DNA of 64,000 bases from Marinobacter fuscus (GTDB taxonomy: Bacteria > Pseudomonadota > Gammaproteobacteria > Pseudomonadales > Oleiphilaceae). This document shows positions 1 to 10,628 of the stretch, in pieces. The translations under genes were made by a program, and so were the position numbers. Each line of letters opens with the position of its first letter. The stretch's first letter is position 1. The DNA lies in NCBI RefSeq assembly GCF_003007675.1, contig NZ_PXNP01000104.1, positions 1 to 64,000 on the forward strand. The letters are read 5' to 3'. The notes under the pieces were generated by a model, which saw only the letters and a list, made by a program, of their open reading frames with translations, was not told the DNA's origin and searched no databases.

Positions 1-23
1 CTTTCTGATCACTGGGTCAGATT

Positions 24-35
24 TGCTCTTTAACA
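24..35 (+). promoter_or_regulatory. rRNA boxA antitermination element in the 16S-23S spacer
   Basis: The 12-base element TGCTCTTTAACA lies in the transcribed spacer ahead of 23S. It matches the boxA sequence bound by the NusB/NusE antitermination complex in gammaproteobacterial rRNA operons. The rest of bases 1-199 is spacer; no tRNA is visible, so any spacer tRNAs would lie to the left of the window. Confidence 0.85.
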
Positions 36-182
36 AATTGGACGAGATAGAACAGAATATTCTTCTCTCATTATCTCCGAGAGAAGATTGTTCAAAGTGA
101 TAGCGATTTCAAGCGTTATCCGGTGTTATCGTTGAGGTTGTTGATGAAACAGCCACAAGAGATTGAGTTCCTCGGAACCCAG

Positions 183-199
183 TTATCTTGGGGTTATAT

Positions 200-203
<4 letters not shown>
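183..203 (+). other. 23S rRNA processing stem, 5' arm
   Basis: Bases 183-203 are complementary to bases 3086-3107 just past the 3' end of 23S, with a single unpaired base. The two arms bracket the 23S gene and would form the long stem cleaved by RNase III during pre-rRNA maturation. The pairing also helps set the mature ends of 23S at about 200 and 3091. Confidence 0.8.
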
Positions 204-3091
<2,888 letters not shown>

Positions 3092-3190
3092 ATAACACCC
3101 AAGATAATTGCGGATAACCTGCGAAATCGTTCATCACAGCGGAGTGAAAACTCCCATCTTCTATCCCGTCCAACCAGTGATCAACCGATT

Positions 3191-3308
3191 TGCCTGACGA
3201 CCATAGCGGTCTGGAACCACCTGATCCCATCCCGAACTCAGAAGTGAAACAGTCCTGCGCCGATGGTAGTGTGGCGTTGCCCATGTGAGAGTAGGTCATC
3301 GTCAGGCT
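3191..3308 (+). rRNA. rrf: 5S ribosomal RNA
   Basis: The sequence begins TGCCTGACGACCATAGCGG and closes with GTCAGGC, so the terminal helix pairs. The internal segments CCCGAACTCAGAAGTGAAAC and GCCGATGGTAGTGTGG are standard 5S signatures. It follows 23S after a spacer of about 100 bases and is followed by a strong intrinsic terminator, as expected for the last gene of an rRNA operon. Confidence 0.96.
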
Positions 3309-3318
3309 CCTAATACCA

Positions 3319-3352
3319 AACCCCAGTTTCTATGAAGCTGGGGTTTTTTTAT
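3319..3352 (+). terminator. Rho-independent terminator of the rRNA operon
   Basis: Ten base pairs (3321-3330 with 3334-3343) close a three-base loop and are followed directly by a run of T. It sits about 12 bases after 5S, so it ends the rRNA transcript. Confidence 0.92.
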
Positions 3353-3387
3353 TTTGGGCCTAAGACAAGTTAGATGCATCTGAAACT

Positions 3388-3421
3388 AAAACCCCTGCGC
3401 CTCACGGCGCGGGGGTTTTTC
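3388..3421. terminator. second, probably bidirectional, intrinsic terminator
   Basis: A GC-rich stem (ACCCCTGCGC with GCGCGGGGGT) is followed by five T on the plus strand and has a shorter A run on its left. It can back up the rRNA terminator and also stop the minus-strand transcript of the lipoprotein gene ending at 3487. Confidence 0.8.
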
Positions 3422-3486
3422 GTTCCGAGTTTTGCAACAGGTTGTGGAAGAGGTTTGGAAGCTGGATAAACCCCGATACGGTGACG

Positions 3487-3981
3487 TTAAGGGCGTGTTC
3501 TCTTGATGTTAAATTTCTCACCATTCTGAGTTGCCTCTATGGATACCTCGTCGGGCTTAAACTGGTACAGATAGCCTGGAATGTCGCGCCCTTCAAACGT
3601 TCGTTGTACGAAGTTGTAGACTTGGGGTTCAACGATCGGGCCGGGGTAGAGATAACCCTTGGCCTTACCTTTCTTCATAAACAAAACAGAGTACGCTGGC
3701 ACCTCGACGTCGATCGTAATTGGTAATCTATTCCGGGTGGATCTGGAGTCCTGGTTGAAGAACGCCCAACTGTCGTCGACGGAGGTGGCAAATTCGTTGA
3801 GGTAGTGCGCAAAGTCGCTATAAGTTTCGCTCGTATTATTGGGTACGACATCCATTGTCACGACAACAGATCTTCCCGACAACCAGGCCTCCGCCAGTGG
3901 GCTGCCTGAGGGGTCTGCTTGTGCACAGGCACTGATCATGGCGCCCAGTGCCAAGGGCGTCAGGGGGCGTAACAAGGCCAT
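3487..3981 (-). CDS. putative lipoprotein, candidate immunity/partner protein of the adjacent peptidoglycan endopeptidase
   Basis: A 164-residue protein of unrecognised family. The chosen ATG at 3981 has GGAG ten bases upstream and gives a short N-terminal hydrophobic stretch ending in ISAC followed by AQADPSG, a plausible lipobox, so the mature protein should be a lipidated envelope protein. The frame stays open to 4095, but that extension would bury the signal and overlap the upstream gene. It begins 7 bases after the stop of the M15 endopeptidase gene, so the two are almost certainly co-transcribed. A muralytic enzyme followed by a periplasm-facing lipoprotein is the usual arrangement of secreted effector and immunity protein; that role is an inference, as no recognisable domain supports it. 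Confidence 0.75.
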   Translation of the reverse strand: MALLRPLTPLALGAMISACAQADPSGSPLAEAWLSGRSVVVTMDVVPNNTSETYSDFAHYLNEFATSVDDSWAFFNQDSRSTRNRLPITIDVEVPAYSVLFMKKGKAKGYLYPGPIVEPQVYNFVQRTFEGRDIPGYLYQFKPDEVSIEATQNGEKFNIKRTRP

Positions 3982-3988
3982 AGCAGGG

Positions 3989-4861
3989 TTACTCCACGTT
4001 TTTGATCGGAATTGGCTGGTTGTTGGTGATGGAGCGCTGGTTGAAAAAGAATTTGAATGTGTATGCGTCACCGTAGGGATCCAGCCGTTTGTCAAAGTGC
4101 GGGGTATCCGGGTTGGAGAAGTCGCCGCCCCAGCGGAAGCCAGCGGCTTTCAGGTCGCTAATCAGATTATCCGCTCCGGTTGTCTGGTTTCCAGCCGCAA
4201 AGGTGCGGCTGGTGTTCCAGTTGTCACCATCCACAATATTGCAGTCGATTGCATGCCCTATCAGGTGCTGTGAGCGCGTAGCAGGGGTAACGACGGCTCC
4301 GGAAACTGGAGCGCCGTTTACCCGGAAGGCCTGATTGAGCACCAGTTTAACGGATCTTTCTCCAGCCTTGGTGTTAGCGGTTTTGATCAGGTCTACGGCC
4401 TCTGATGCCAGCACCACATCGCCTTCGCGTACTGAGCCATGATTCAGAACCCGGAAGCCCGCGCCTATCTCCACATGCTCAAGAGTGGAGCTGCTCACTC
4501 TTACAAGGTCGCCGGTACTGCTATAGCCCTGATCCAGCCACCGCTTGAGTTCGCTGGCCGTTTGCTGATCCAGGCGTCCACTCATTGTTTGAACAACTTT
4601 GCGGGTGTCGGCCACTGCGGCCTGATTGCACAGTCGGTAAGGGTGGCTATTCAGGCACCATTGAAACATCTTCAAGGCGCGCTCGGTGCCTGGGCCAAAC
4701 TGTCCGTCTACGGAGAGAGGAATGTTCACCGCCTGCAATGATTCTTGCAAGTTGGTGACATAGGTTCCGATATTCGGCCGTTGGTGGCCACCCCAGATTT
4801 TTTGTTTGTCGCTGTCACCGCGTTTTAATTCGAAGGAACCGAACAGAGTCGATGTCGTCAT
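3989..4861 (-). CDS. peptidoglycan-binding M15-family endopeptidase without signal peptide
   Basis: This 290-residue protein combines two parts. Residues about 30-110 look like a peptidoglycan-binding domain (VDGQFGPGTERALKMFQ is the typical signature). Residues about 140-270 are a peptidase M15/VanY-like domain with the SxHxxGxAxD motif (S197, H199, D206) and the second histidine in PHFD (H255), so the zinc site appears complete. Such enzymes cut peptide cross-links or stems of murein. There is no signal peptide or membrane segment, so export would need a contractile injection machine, a phage-type holin or lysis. A good ribosome site (AAGGAT) lies 7 bases before the ATG. The lipoprotein gene follows immediately. 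Alternative: a relic phage endolysin, though no other phage genes are near. Confidence 0.88.
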   Translation of the reverse strand: MTTSTLFGSFELKRGDSDKQKIWGGHQRPNIGTYVTNLQESLQAVNIPLSVDGQFGPGTERALKMFQWCLNSHPYRLCNQAAVADTRKVVQTMSGRLDQQTASELKRWLDQGYSSTGDLVRVSSSTLEHVEIGAGFRVLNHGSVREGDVVLASEAVDLIKTANTKAGERSVKLVLNQAFRVNGAPVSGAVVTPATRSQHLIGHAIDCNIVDGDNWNTSRTFAAGNQTTGADNLISDLKAAGFRWGGDFSNPDTPHFDKRLDPYGDAYTFKFFFNQRSITNNQPIPIKNVE

Positions 4862-5334
4862 AGGATATCCTTATCACCTCCGGTTACGGGATTGAATTAT
4901 TACCGGAGTATCGTTTTAGTCAGGTGAATGGCAGGTAAACAAAGCAATATGTCTTGGTATTGCCCTGTATATTTTGCTGTTTTTCGGTTTGGACAGTAAG
5001 ACCGGGGGGCAAGTCTGTCAATGACGGTTTCATTTACATATAGTGGGCTCGCGTCACTTCGGGTTTCTGCATGCGAAGGGGTAATCCAGGCCGTTAACGC
5101 TGTTTCAGGTTCAGAGTGTAACCAAATCGAAATTGACAGTAGCGAAAGGCTTGTATAACTTTTAGCTTGAAGTCCGCCAGGTAACGGCATTTTTTGTTCA
5201 GGGATCAGGAACATGTATATTTTTTTGGCATGTGCAATGCGTGCTCTGGAAATCCGCGAGTCAAAGCGGGTTGCGTGTATTAATACCTTCCTTTCCCCTG
5301 AAATAATGCCCGCCTGTCACGAAGTAGTGCTGCT
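4862..5334. other. 473-base intergenic region between divergent gene pairs
   Basis: The stretch separates the minus-strand endopeptidase operon from the plus-strand lipase operon and must hold both promoters. It looks more AT-rich than its surroundings, with several T runs. No convincing sigma-70 hexamer pair, repeat or RNA gene was found. A minus-strand frame at 4900-5214 has no domain, no ribosome site and odd composition, and is not accepted as a gene. Confidence 0.6.
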
Positions 5335-5853
5335 GTGATTAAGCGTATTGTGGCTCGATTTCTTATTATATTGACTGCCGCAACCGCGACTGGGGTATAC
5401 GCAGGAACGTTTAGCTTTTTAAAGAAATATGATGTTCTGCTCTTTCCGCGGGTTGAAGGCAGCTTGAGCAATCATGGAAAGCCCCTTGTCGATGTGGAAA
5501 TCATTCGCGAAGCGACGTATGACGAAGTGGAAGCGACGACGGTCTATACGGACTCTCATGGTCGTTTTTCTTTTCCGGAATGGGTGACCCGTTCGACCAC
5601 CCCGGGTAAGCCACTGGTTGAAGCCCGCCTTCGTCAAGTTATTGCAGCCAGGTATGAAGGTGAATATTACGTTCTCTGGCAATACACAACCGATCAAACC
5701 GACCAGGTACCGGTGGTTGCTGAACTTCTGAAGAACCTGGATTGTGATTTGGAAAATAAAGAAATTGATCACTACTTTGCCGTCCAAGGTAAGCCTGATT
5801 TGAGTCATGTCGTAGGAAGCGTTTGTCGCTGGGAACAGGCTCCCGAAAAATGA
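5335..5853 (+). CDS. exported small protein of the DUF6795-like family (copy 1)
   Basis: The protein has 172 residues. A GTG start gives a basic N-terminus (MIKRIVAR) and a hydrophobic segment ending near VYAG, a likely signal peptide. The body has a carboxypeptidase-regulatory/transthyretin-like flavour (a TDSHGRFSFPEW turn) and resembles what is catalogued, from memory, as DUF6795. The next gene is a paralogue sharing the V.G.....G..L..V and GRFSFPE..RVRQVI.A.YEG.YYLLW patterns, so the pair is a tandem duplication. It overlaps that gene by four bases (ATGA) and lies upstream of a lipase lacking a signal peptide, consistent with, but not proof of, a periplasmic immunity role. No strong ribosome site precedes the GTG. 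Confidence 0.75.
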   Translation: MIKRIVARFLIILTAATATGVYAGTFSFLKKYDVLLFPRVEGSLSNHGKPLVDVEIIREATYDEVEATTVYTDSHGRFSFPEWVTRSTTPGKPLVEARLRQVIAARYEGEYYVLWQYTTDQTDQVPVVAELLKNLDCDLENKEIDHYFAVQGKPDLSHVVGSVCRWEQAPEK

Positions 5854-6386
5854 GGTGTTCTCTATGGTTTTCAAAAGGTTTATTAGCGATGAAACTGGCG
5901 GTTTCTGGTGTTGTGGTGTTGTTAGCGCTGTTGTATTCGGAATACGGAGTTACAGGAATGTTTGGCATTTTTGATAAGGCGGAAGTGCATCTTTCACCTG
6001 AAGTCAGGGGAGTTGTTACGCTAGGTGGTGAGGCCCTTTCTGGGGTCAGGGTGTATCGCACGCTTGACTATGACCGGGAATATAAAGATTGGACGGTTAC
6101 AGATGGTGAGGGCAGATTTTCTTTTCCAGAAATGAACATCAAGTCCCGTAGGCCCAAGCAGCTTGGTGATGAAACCAGAGTTCGTCAGGTAATCGGGCTG
6201 GACTATGAGGGTAAGAACTACCTGCTCTGGTATTTTGTTCCAGGTGGAATAACACCTCGGCAAGCGGCATCAGATCGTCTGGCAGATATGGCATGCGAGC
6301 TCTCAGTGCCTGAGACAGAGCAGGTGTTTGAAAATAAAGAACACCCGGATTTTCCGCACAGTATTTTTAGCATTTGCCGTTGGTAA
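5850..6386 (+). CDS. exported small protein of the DUF6795-like family (copy 2)
   Basis: A paralogue of the preceding gene, about 178 residues from the ATG at 5850, which overlaps the previous stop as ATGA. A second possible start is the ATG at 5889 (MKLAVSG...), which gives a more compact hydrophobic leader. The N-terminal hydrophobic segment (VVVLLALLYS) should direct it to the membrane or periplasm. The core retains the DGEGRFSFPE turn and the RVRQVIGLDYEGKNYLLW stretch seen in copy 1, while the rest has diverged. The gap to the lipase gene is about 30 bases, so all three form one transcription unit. Divergent tandem copies next to a toxin-like enzyme would fit immunity-gene expansion; this is inference. 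Confidence 0.75.
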   Translation: MRCSLWFSKGLLAMKLAVSGVVVLLALLYSEYGVTGMFGIFDKAEVHLSPEVRGVVTLGGEALSGVRVYRTLDYDREYKDWTVTDGEGRFSFPEMNIKSRRPKQLGDETRVRQVIGLDYEGKNYLLWYFVPGGITPRQAASDRLADMACELSVPETEQVFENKEHPDFPHSIFSICRW

Positions 6387-6416
6387 TTTGTTGTACAAAT
6401 AGAAGGAATGACGTTC

Positions 6417-7586
6417 ATGAGGACAATATCTCCAAGGATGGCTGCAGAGTTTGCAGAATTGGTTTACCAGTTTCGATCTGCCAATAGTGAGGGTAACTAT
6501 CGTATTCCAACCGCTCACCTTTCTCTTTCCCGTGCTTTTGACTTGAACCTTTCAGGTGGGCCTGTCCTTGGGAAGACGGGCGGAATGTTCGGGTTATTTC
6601 AAAAGACTTCGGGTTTCGCCATTCTTGGAACGGGAAAGCAGGCTTTTCTTGGTCATCATGTCATCGCGGTTCGTGGAACCGCTACAAGCTATGACTGGCT
6701 GACCAACGCTAATGTTGGTGTTTCCGCTTCCTTCAACGGGAGTGCAGTTCATTCAGGTTTTAATGCCACGTTTACCAGCATGCAGCCAGCACTTGAGCGA
6801 CTGCTAACGCCGTCAATGGAGCAGCCGAATGTCCGAGGCCTTCATTGCGTGGGCCATAGTCTGGGCGGAGCTCTGGCTTCATTGGTGGCGGACTGGATAA
6901 AAGTACGTTATAGAAAGCCCGTGAATCTTTATACTTTTGGCGCACCAAGGGTAGGTATGGTGGGCTATTCCCGGTCTGCTACTGCCGGTATTGAGGCCTT
7001 GCACCGCTGCACTCACGGTGCAGATCCTGTGCCGAACGTGCCTTTGTGGCCATTTATTCACGCGCCTGTGTCAGGGGCTGAGTATCGACTCGATAACAGT
7101 AGTGGCATAAGTGTTTCAGCCCATGGCATGGGTGAGGAGGATGTTCCCGGCTATAGAAATACCGTTAATGTTGAGGACTGGTCTCAACTGCAGAGACGTT
7201 CTGAGAATATTCTCAGCCCAGTAGTTCGGCTGGATTACGAGAGGCGCCACGAAGCTTTTTTCTCAGGGCAATGGGCCGATAAACTGTCGGCGGCTTTGAT
7301 TACCTTGTTGAAAGATGCGGGGTATTATTCCGCTGTTTTGGCGCAGGCTACGATTGGCTCTGCCCTGACATTTTACGATCTTTTGGCGAAAACACTGGAA
7401 AAAATAGCGGCTGCATCCGGTCGTTTCGCTGAGCAGACCAAAGGGCTGCTTGGTCATATGCTTGCTTTCGCACGGGTTGCTGTAACAACAGTTGTCGATC
7501 TGACATTCAAATTTATCCGCTGGGTGTTTGATCAAACAGCTGGCGCGTTATACCGTGCGGTCAAGCAGGCGATTGAGAGAACCTGA
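6417..7586 (+). CDS. class 3 lipase-family protein (alpha/beta hydrolase), candidate lipase effector
   Basis: The 389-residue protein carries the class 3 lipase core: an oxyanion-side HHVIAVRGT strand, the nucleophile elbow GHSLGG (serine about 148), FGAPRVG, the acid in HGADPVPNVP (aspartate about 203) and a likely catalytic histidine in SAHGM (about 236). After the catalytic domain a helical, partly hydrophobic tail of about 120 residues follows (YYSAVLAQATIGSALTFYD, then FARVAVTTVVDLTFKFI). There is no signal peptide. The ATG at 6417 is preferred over 6408 because AGAAGGA sits 9 bases before it. Upstream are two exported paralogous proteins, matching the layout of type VI lipase (Tle) effectors with periplasmic immunity proteins. 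No VgrG, Hcp or PAAR gene is in the window. A housekeeping intracellular lipase remains possible. Confidence 0.85.
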   Translation: MRTISPRMAAEFAELVYQFRSANSEGNYRIPTAHLSLSRAFDLNLSGGPVLGKTGGMFGLFQKTSGFAILGTGKQAFLGHHVIAVRGTATSYDWLTNANVGVSASFNGSAVHSGFNATFTSMQPALERLLTPSMEQPNVRGLHCVGHSLGGALASLVADWIKVRYRKPVNLYTFGAPRVGMVGYSRSATAGIEALHRCTHGADPVPNVPLWPFIHAPVSGAEYRLDNSSGISVSAHGMGEEDVPGYRNTVNVEDWSQLQRRSENILSPVVRLDYERRHEAFFSGQWADKLSAALITLLKDAGYYSAVLAQATIGSALTFYDLLAKTLEKIAAASGRFAEQTKGLLGHMLAFARVAVTTVVDLTFKFIRWVFDQTAGALYRAVKQAIERT

Positions 7587-7625
7587 TGGTTGGCGACGCT
7601 CTAAATTCTGCGAGGGATACCAGAA

Positions 7626-7931
7626 ATGTTGCAGGACAATGCCTTCTATATCCGAAATGAACTGAACCAGGTGATGGTTTTTACAGCAATGCCCAGGCTG
7701 GACGAGTCGGGGATGCCGGAGAGCGAAGCTTTCTTACCGCATGCGACTTACGCCAGAGAAGCATTGCGTGTCATCCTCGATGCCCAGCAGGATCCCTTTG
7801 CAAATCTGATGACAGACCTCTGGTTGTACACCTACGCGAAGCCATGGGCGGTGCCGGATACCGCGGAGAAGCTGGTTTCCGATATTGCTGACAAGATCGA
7901 GAACAGGGAGTTATTTGTCTATCTGGATTGA
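7626..7931 (+). CDS. small protein of unknown function, lipase operon
   Basis: A 101-residue acidic soluble protein with no signal peptide or membrane segment. It starts 39 bases after the lipase stop, preceded by GAGGGATACCAGAA, and is followed by a strong hairpin, so it is probably the last gene of the lipase operon. It reads like one compact mostly helical domain (YAREALRVILDAQQDPFANL; DTAEKLVSDIADKIENRELF) with a proline-rich start. I do not recognise the family. Position suggests an accessory, adaptor or additional partner for the lipase. Confidence 0.7.
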   Translation: MLQDNAFYIRNELNQVMVFTAMPRLDESGMPESEAFLPHATYAREALRVILDAQQDPFANLMTDLWLYTYAKPWAVPDTAEKLVSDIADKIENRELFVYLD

Positions 7932-7963
7932 GGTTTGGGGCTGGGTTGGGAGAGTCTCTGAAA

Positions 7964-7993
7964 GAAAGAAGCCCTCAAATGAGGGCTTCTTTC
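7964..7993. terminator. bidirectional terminator between the lipase operon and pckA
   Basis: A perfect 13-base-pair stem (7964-7976 with 7981-7993) closes the four-base loop AAAT. It lies 32 bases after the plus-strand stop and 13 bases after the minus-strand pckA stop. The T-rich end is part of the stem in both directions. Confidence 0.85.
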
Positions 7994-8006
7994 GGTTCTG
8001 GGCTTT

Positions 8007-9542
8007 TTACTGAAGCTTGGGGCCAGCTTCAACAATGGCCTCTGCCACATCGAATTTCTTGAAGTTATCCACAAACTGGGCAATCAGCTCCTGAGCCTTG
8101 CCGTCGTAGTACTCCGGGCTGGTCCAGGTGTTGCGCGGGTTCAGCAGTTCGGTATCGACGCCCGGGATATGCTTTGGCACATCCAGATTTAGCGCATCCA
8201 GATGCTCGGTCTCTACATCATCCAGGTCGCCATTTTGAATTGCCGCAATAATGGCGCGGGTTGTCGGAATGCTGAAGCGCTTGCCTTCGCCGTAAGGGCC
8301 GCCAGTCCAACCGGTATTTACCAGGAAGACCTTGCTACCGAATTCGTCAATCCGCTTCATCAGCAGTTCAGCGTAAACACCGGCCGGACGCGGGAAGAAG
8401 GGGGCGCCGAAGCAGGTGGAGAAGGTGGACTTGAGCTTGGAAGAGGAGCCCATCTCTGTGGAGCCAACCAGGGCGGTGTAACCACTCAGGAAGTGATAGG
8501 CCGCAGCTTCACGGCTGAGCACCGATACCGGTGGCAGCACACCCGTCATGTCGCAGGTCAGGAAGATAATGTGCGACGGCTCACCGGCTCGGTTTTCCAG
8601 AACGCGTTTCTCAACGTGCTCCAGCGGGTAGGCGCAGCGGGAATTCTCGGTCAGAGAGACGTCGTTGTAATCCGGCTCACGGGTTTCCTCGTCGATCATT
8701 ACGTTTTCGACGATGGCACCAAAGCGGATGGCGTTCCAGATGATCGGCTCGTTCTTCTCGCTCAGGTCAATGCACTTGGCGTAGCAGCCACCTTCAATAT
8801 TGAAGACGGTTCCGGGGCCCCAGCCATGCTCGTCGTCACCGATCAGGAAACGGTGCGGGTCAGCCGACAGGGTGGTTTTACCAGTACCGGACAGGCCGAA
8901 AAACAGGCAGGTATCGCCGGTTTCGCTCACGTTGGCCGAGCAATGCATGGGCAATACGTCTTTCTCGGGCAGCAGGAAGTTCTGCACTGAGAACATGGCT
9001 TTCTTCATTTCACCGGCGTAGTGCATGCCAGCCAACAGAACTTTGCGTTTGGCAAAGTTGATGATTACGCAACCGTTGGAGTTGGTGCCGTCGCGCTCGG
9101 GCACACACTCGAAGTTAGCCGCGTTGAGAATTTGCCATTCCTGCTTATCAGCGGGATTGAAGCTGTCGGGGCGAATGAAAAGGTTACGGCCGAACAGATT
9201 CTGCCAGGCGGTTTCGGTGGTCATTTTTACCGGCAGGTAGTGCTCGGGGTCTGAGCCAACATGTACGTGAGAAACAAAGCTGTCTTTCTCGGCAATGTAA
9301 GCTTCAACCCGATCCCAGAGCGCGTCGAACTTGTCAGCATCGAACGGGCGGTTGATAGGGCCCCAGTGGATGTCGTCTGAGGTGCTTGCCTCTTCAACGA
9401 TGAAGCGATCCATCGGAGACCGACCGGTACGCTCACCAGTGGTTACCACCAGAGAGCCGTTAGCGGCCAACTGGCCTTCGTTTCTTGCCAATGCCAGCTC
9501 GACCAGTCGTGCTGTACTCAGATCATTATAGGTGCTGCTCAC
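8007..9542 (-). CDS. pckA: phosphoenolpyruvate carboxykinase (ATP)
   Basis: The 511-residue enzyme converts oxaloacetate plus ATP to phosphoenolpyruvate, CO2 and ADP, the entry step of gluconeogenesis from TCA-cycle carbon. The ATP-type signature is clear: kinase-1a P-loop [11 protein letters not shown] (residues 216-226), the [16 protein letters not shown] segment, [14 protein letters not shown], and [16 protein letters not shown]. Length is normal for the family. It starts with GTG at 9542 with GAGG five bases before it. It is transcribed toward, and shares a terminator with, the lipase operon. hslO lies upstream on the same strand but is separated by its own hairpin, so pckA is probably transcribed alone. 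Confidence 0.97.
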   Translation of the reverse strand: MSSTYNDLSTARLVELALARNEGQLAANGSLVVTTGERTGRSPMDRFIVEEASTSDDIHWGPINRPFDADKFDALWDRVEAYIAEKDSFVSHVHVGSDPEHYLPVKMTTETAWQNLFGRNLFIRPDSFNPADKQEWQILNAANFECVPERDGTNSNGCVIINFAKRKVLLAGMHYAGEMKKAMFSVQNFLLPEKDVLPMHCSANVSETGDTCLFFGLSGTGKTTLSADPHRFLIGDDEHGWGPGTVFNIEGGCYAKCIDLSEKNEPIIWNAIRFGAIVENVMIDEETREPDYNDVSLTENSRCAYPLEHVEKRVLENRAGEPSHIIFLTCDMTGVLPPVSVLSREAAAYHFLSGYTALVGSTEMGSSSKLKSTFSTCFGAPFFPRPAGVYAELLMKRIDEFGSKVFLVNTGWTGGPYGEGKRFSIPTTRAIIAAIQNGDLDDVETEHLDALNLDVPKHIPGVDTELLNPRNTWTSPEYYDGKAQELIAQFVDNFKKFDVAEAIVEAGPKLQ

Positions 9543-9634
9543 TTCGACCTCGCCCTCGGGATGTCTTCGTGATTGCCCAGCCCGCCCCCGAACATTGACG
9601 GAAATCTGAACAATCGGGTCAATTCAGGCGCGCT

Positions 9635-9640
9635 ATTATG
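9635..9640 (-). promoter_or_regulatory. possible -10 element of the pckA promoter
   Basis: On the minus strand TGGCATAAT forms an extended -10-like sequence about 95 bases before the pckA start. No good -35 hexamer is present at 16-18 bases, so this is a weak candidate. Confidence 0.3.
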
Positions 9641-9654
9641 CCAGAGACGCCCGT

Positions 9655-9697
9655 AAAAAACGACTGCGCTGTAACCCGCGCCAGGTGCGGGTTACAG
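9655..9697 (-). terminator. terminator-like hairpin after hslO
   Basis: An 11-base-pair stem (9669-9679 with 9687-9697) starts 18 bases beyond the hslO stop. On the minus strand it is followed, after about eight bases, by a run of six T. The gap before the T run makes it an imperfect intrinsic terminator. Confidence 0.6.
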
Positions 9698-9714
9698 ACA
9701 ATTCGGGATGGCAG

Positions 9715-10569
9715 TCAGTGTAAAGTGTGACCAGTGAAAAGATGATCAATATCATTCCGGTTAAAGCGATAGCTGGCATGACAGAACTGGCAGTCCATAT
9801 CGATGCTGCCTTGTTCCTCCAGAATGCTATAGCACTCGTCCTTACCAATGGATTCCAGCGCTGCCAGCGTCCGTTCGCGGGAACAGCTGCAGCGGAAGGC
9901 AACGGGTTCCGGGTCGAAAAGGCGTACGGTTTCCTCGTGGAACAGGCGGTGGAGCAGGGTTTCGCTGTCCAGTGTCAGCAGTTCCCCGGCTTCCACCGTT
10001 GCCGCCAGGTGATTAACCCGATTCCACAGGTCGTCGTCTTCATCGGTATGGCCGGGCAGGCGTTGCAGCAGGAGCCCCGCAGCACCGTCTTCATCGGCGA
10101 ACAGGAACAGGCTGGTGGCAATCTGTTCAGACCGTTCAAAATACTCTTCCAGGCAGTCGGCCAGATTGTCCGATTCCCGGGGTACCACGCCCTGATAGCG
10201 TTGCCCCTGATCCGGTGTGATGGTGATGGCCATGCGACCTTTGCCCAGCAAGTCATCGAGGGTTTCGCCGGTAACCGCTTCTGCGTCGAAACGGGCCAGA
10301 CCGCGAATATGGCGATCATGGCTGCATTCGGTCATCAATGTGCGCAAGCTGCCCTCTCCTGCGGCTTGCAGCGACAGTGTGCCCTTGAACTTGAGTGTAC
10401 TGCTCATCAGCACGCTGGCCACCAGGGATTCACCCAGCAGTTGGCGTACCGAGGCAGGATAGGGCGCCTGCCCGGAAATTTCCCGGAAACTGTCACCCAG
10501 TTGCACCCAGGCACCCCGCACCTGGCTGTGTTCGAAAATAAAGCGTTGAAACTGGTCTCGGGATGCCAT
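9715..10569 (-). CDS. hslO: redox-regulated chaperone Hsp33
   Basis: Hsp33 is a cytoplasmic holdase activated by oxidation together with heat. The 284-residue protein has the expected length and the C-terminal zinc switch: C227 and C229 (CSC) and C260 and C263 (CQFC), which bind zinc when reduced and form disulfides when oxidised. The N-terminal folding core contains the usual LLGESLVASVLMSSTLKF segment. The ATG is preceded by AGGAGA at a good distance. It follows hslR with a gap of about 59 bases, in the same order as E. coli yrfG-hslR-hslO, which supports co-transcription as a heat-shock operon. Confidence 0.97.
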   Translation of the reverse strand: MASRDQFQRFIFEHSQVRGAWVQLGDSFREISGQAPYPASVRQLLGESLVASVLMSSTLKFKGTLSLQAAGEGSLRTLMTECSHDRHIRGLARFDAEAVTGETLDDLLGKGRMAITITPDQGQRYQGVVPRESDNLADCLEEYFERSEQIATSLFLFADEDGAAGLLLQRLPGHTDEDDDLWNRVNHLAATVEAGELLTLDSETLLHRLFHEETVRLFDPEPVAFRCSCSRERTLAALESIGKDECYSILEEQGSIDMDCQFCHASYRFNRNDIDHLFTGHTLH

Positions 10570-10628
10570 GGGTTCTCCTGAAAAATGAGTCGGTTCTGCT
10601 GTCGGGAACCGGGTAATCGAAAGGTGTT

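Noticed and set aside
4900..5214. 104-codon minus-strand frame in the intergenic region
   Set aside because: No ribosome site, odd composition, no domain, and it occupies the only space for the divergent promoters.
8202..8990. 262-codon plus-strand frame over pckA
   Set aside because: Antisense shadow of a well-supported gene with no ribosome site or domain.
9727..10581. 284-codon plus-strand frame over hslO
   Set aside because: Exact antisense mirror of hslO; the zinc-switch cysteines prove the minus-strand reading.
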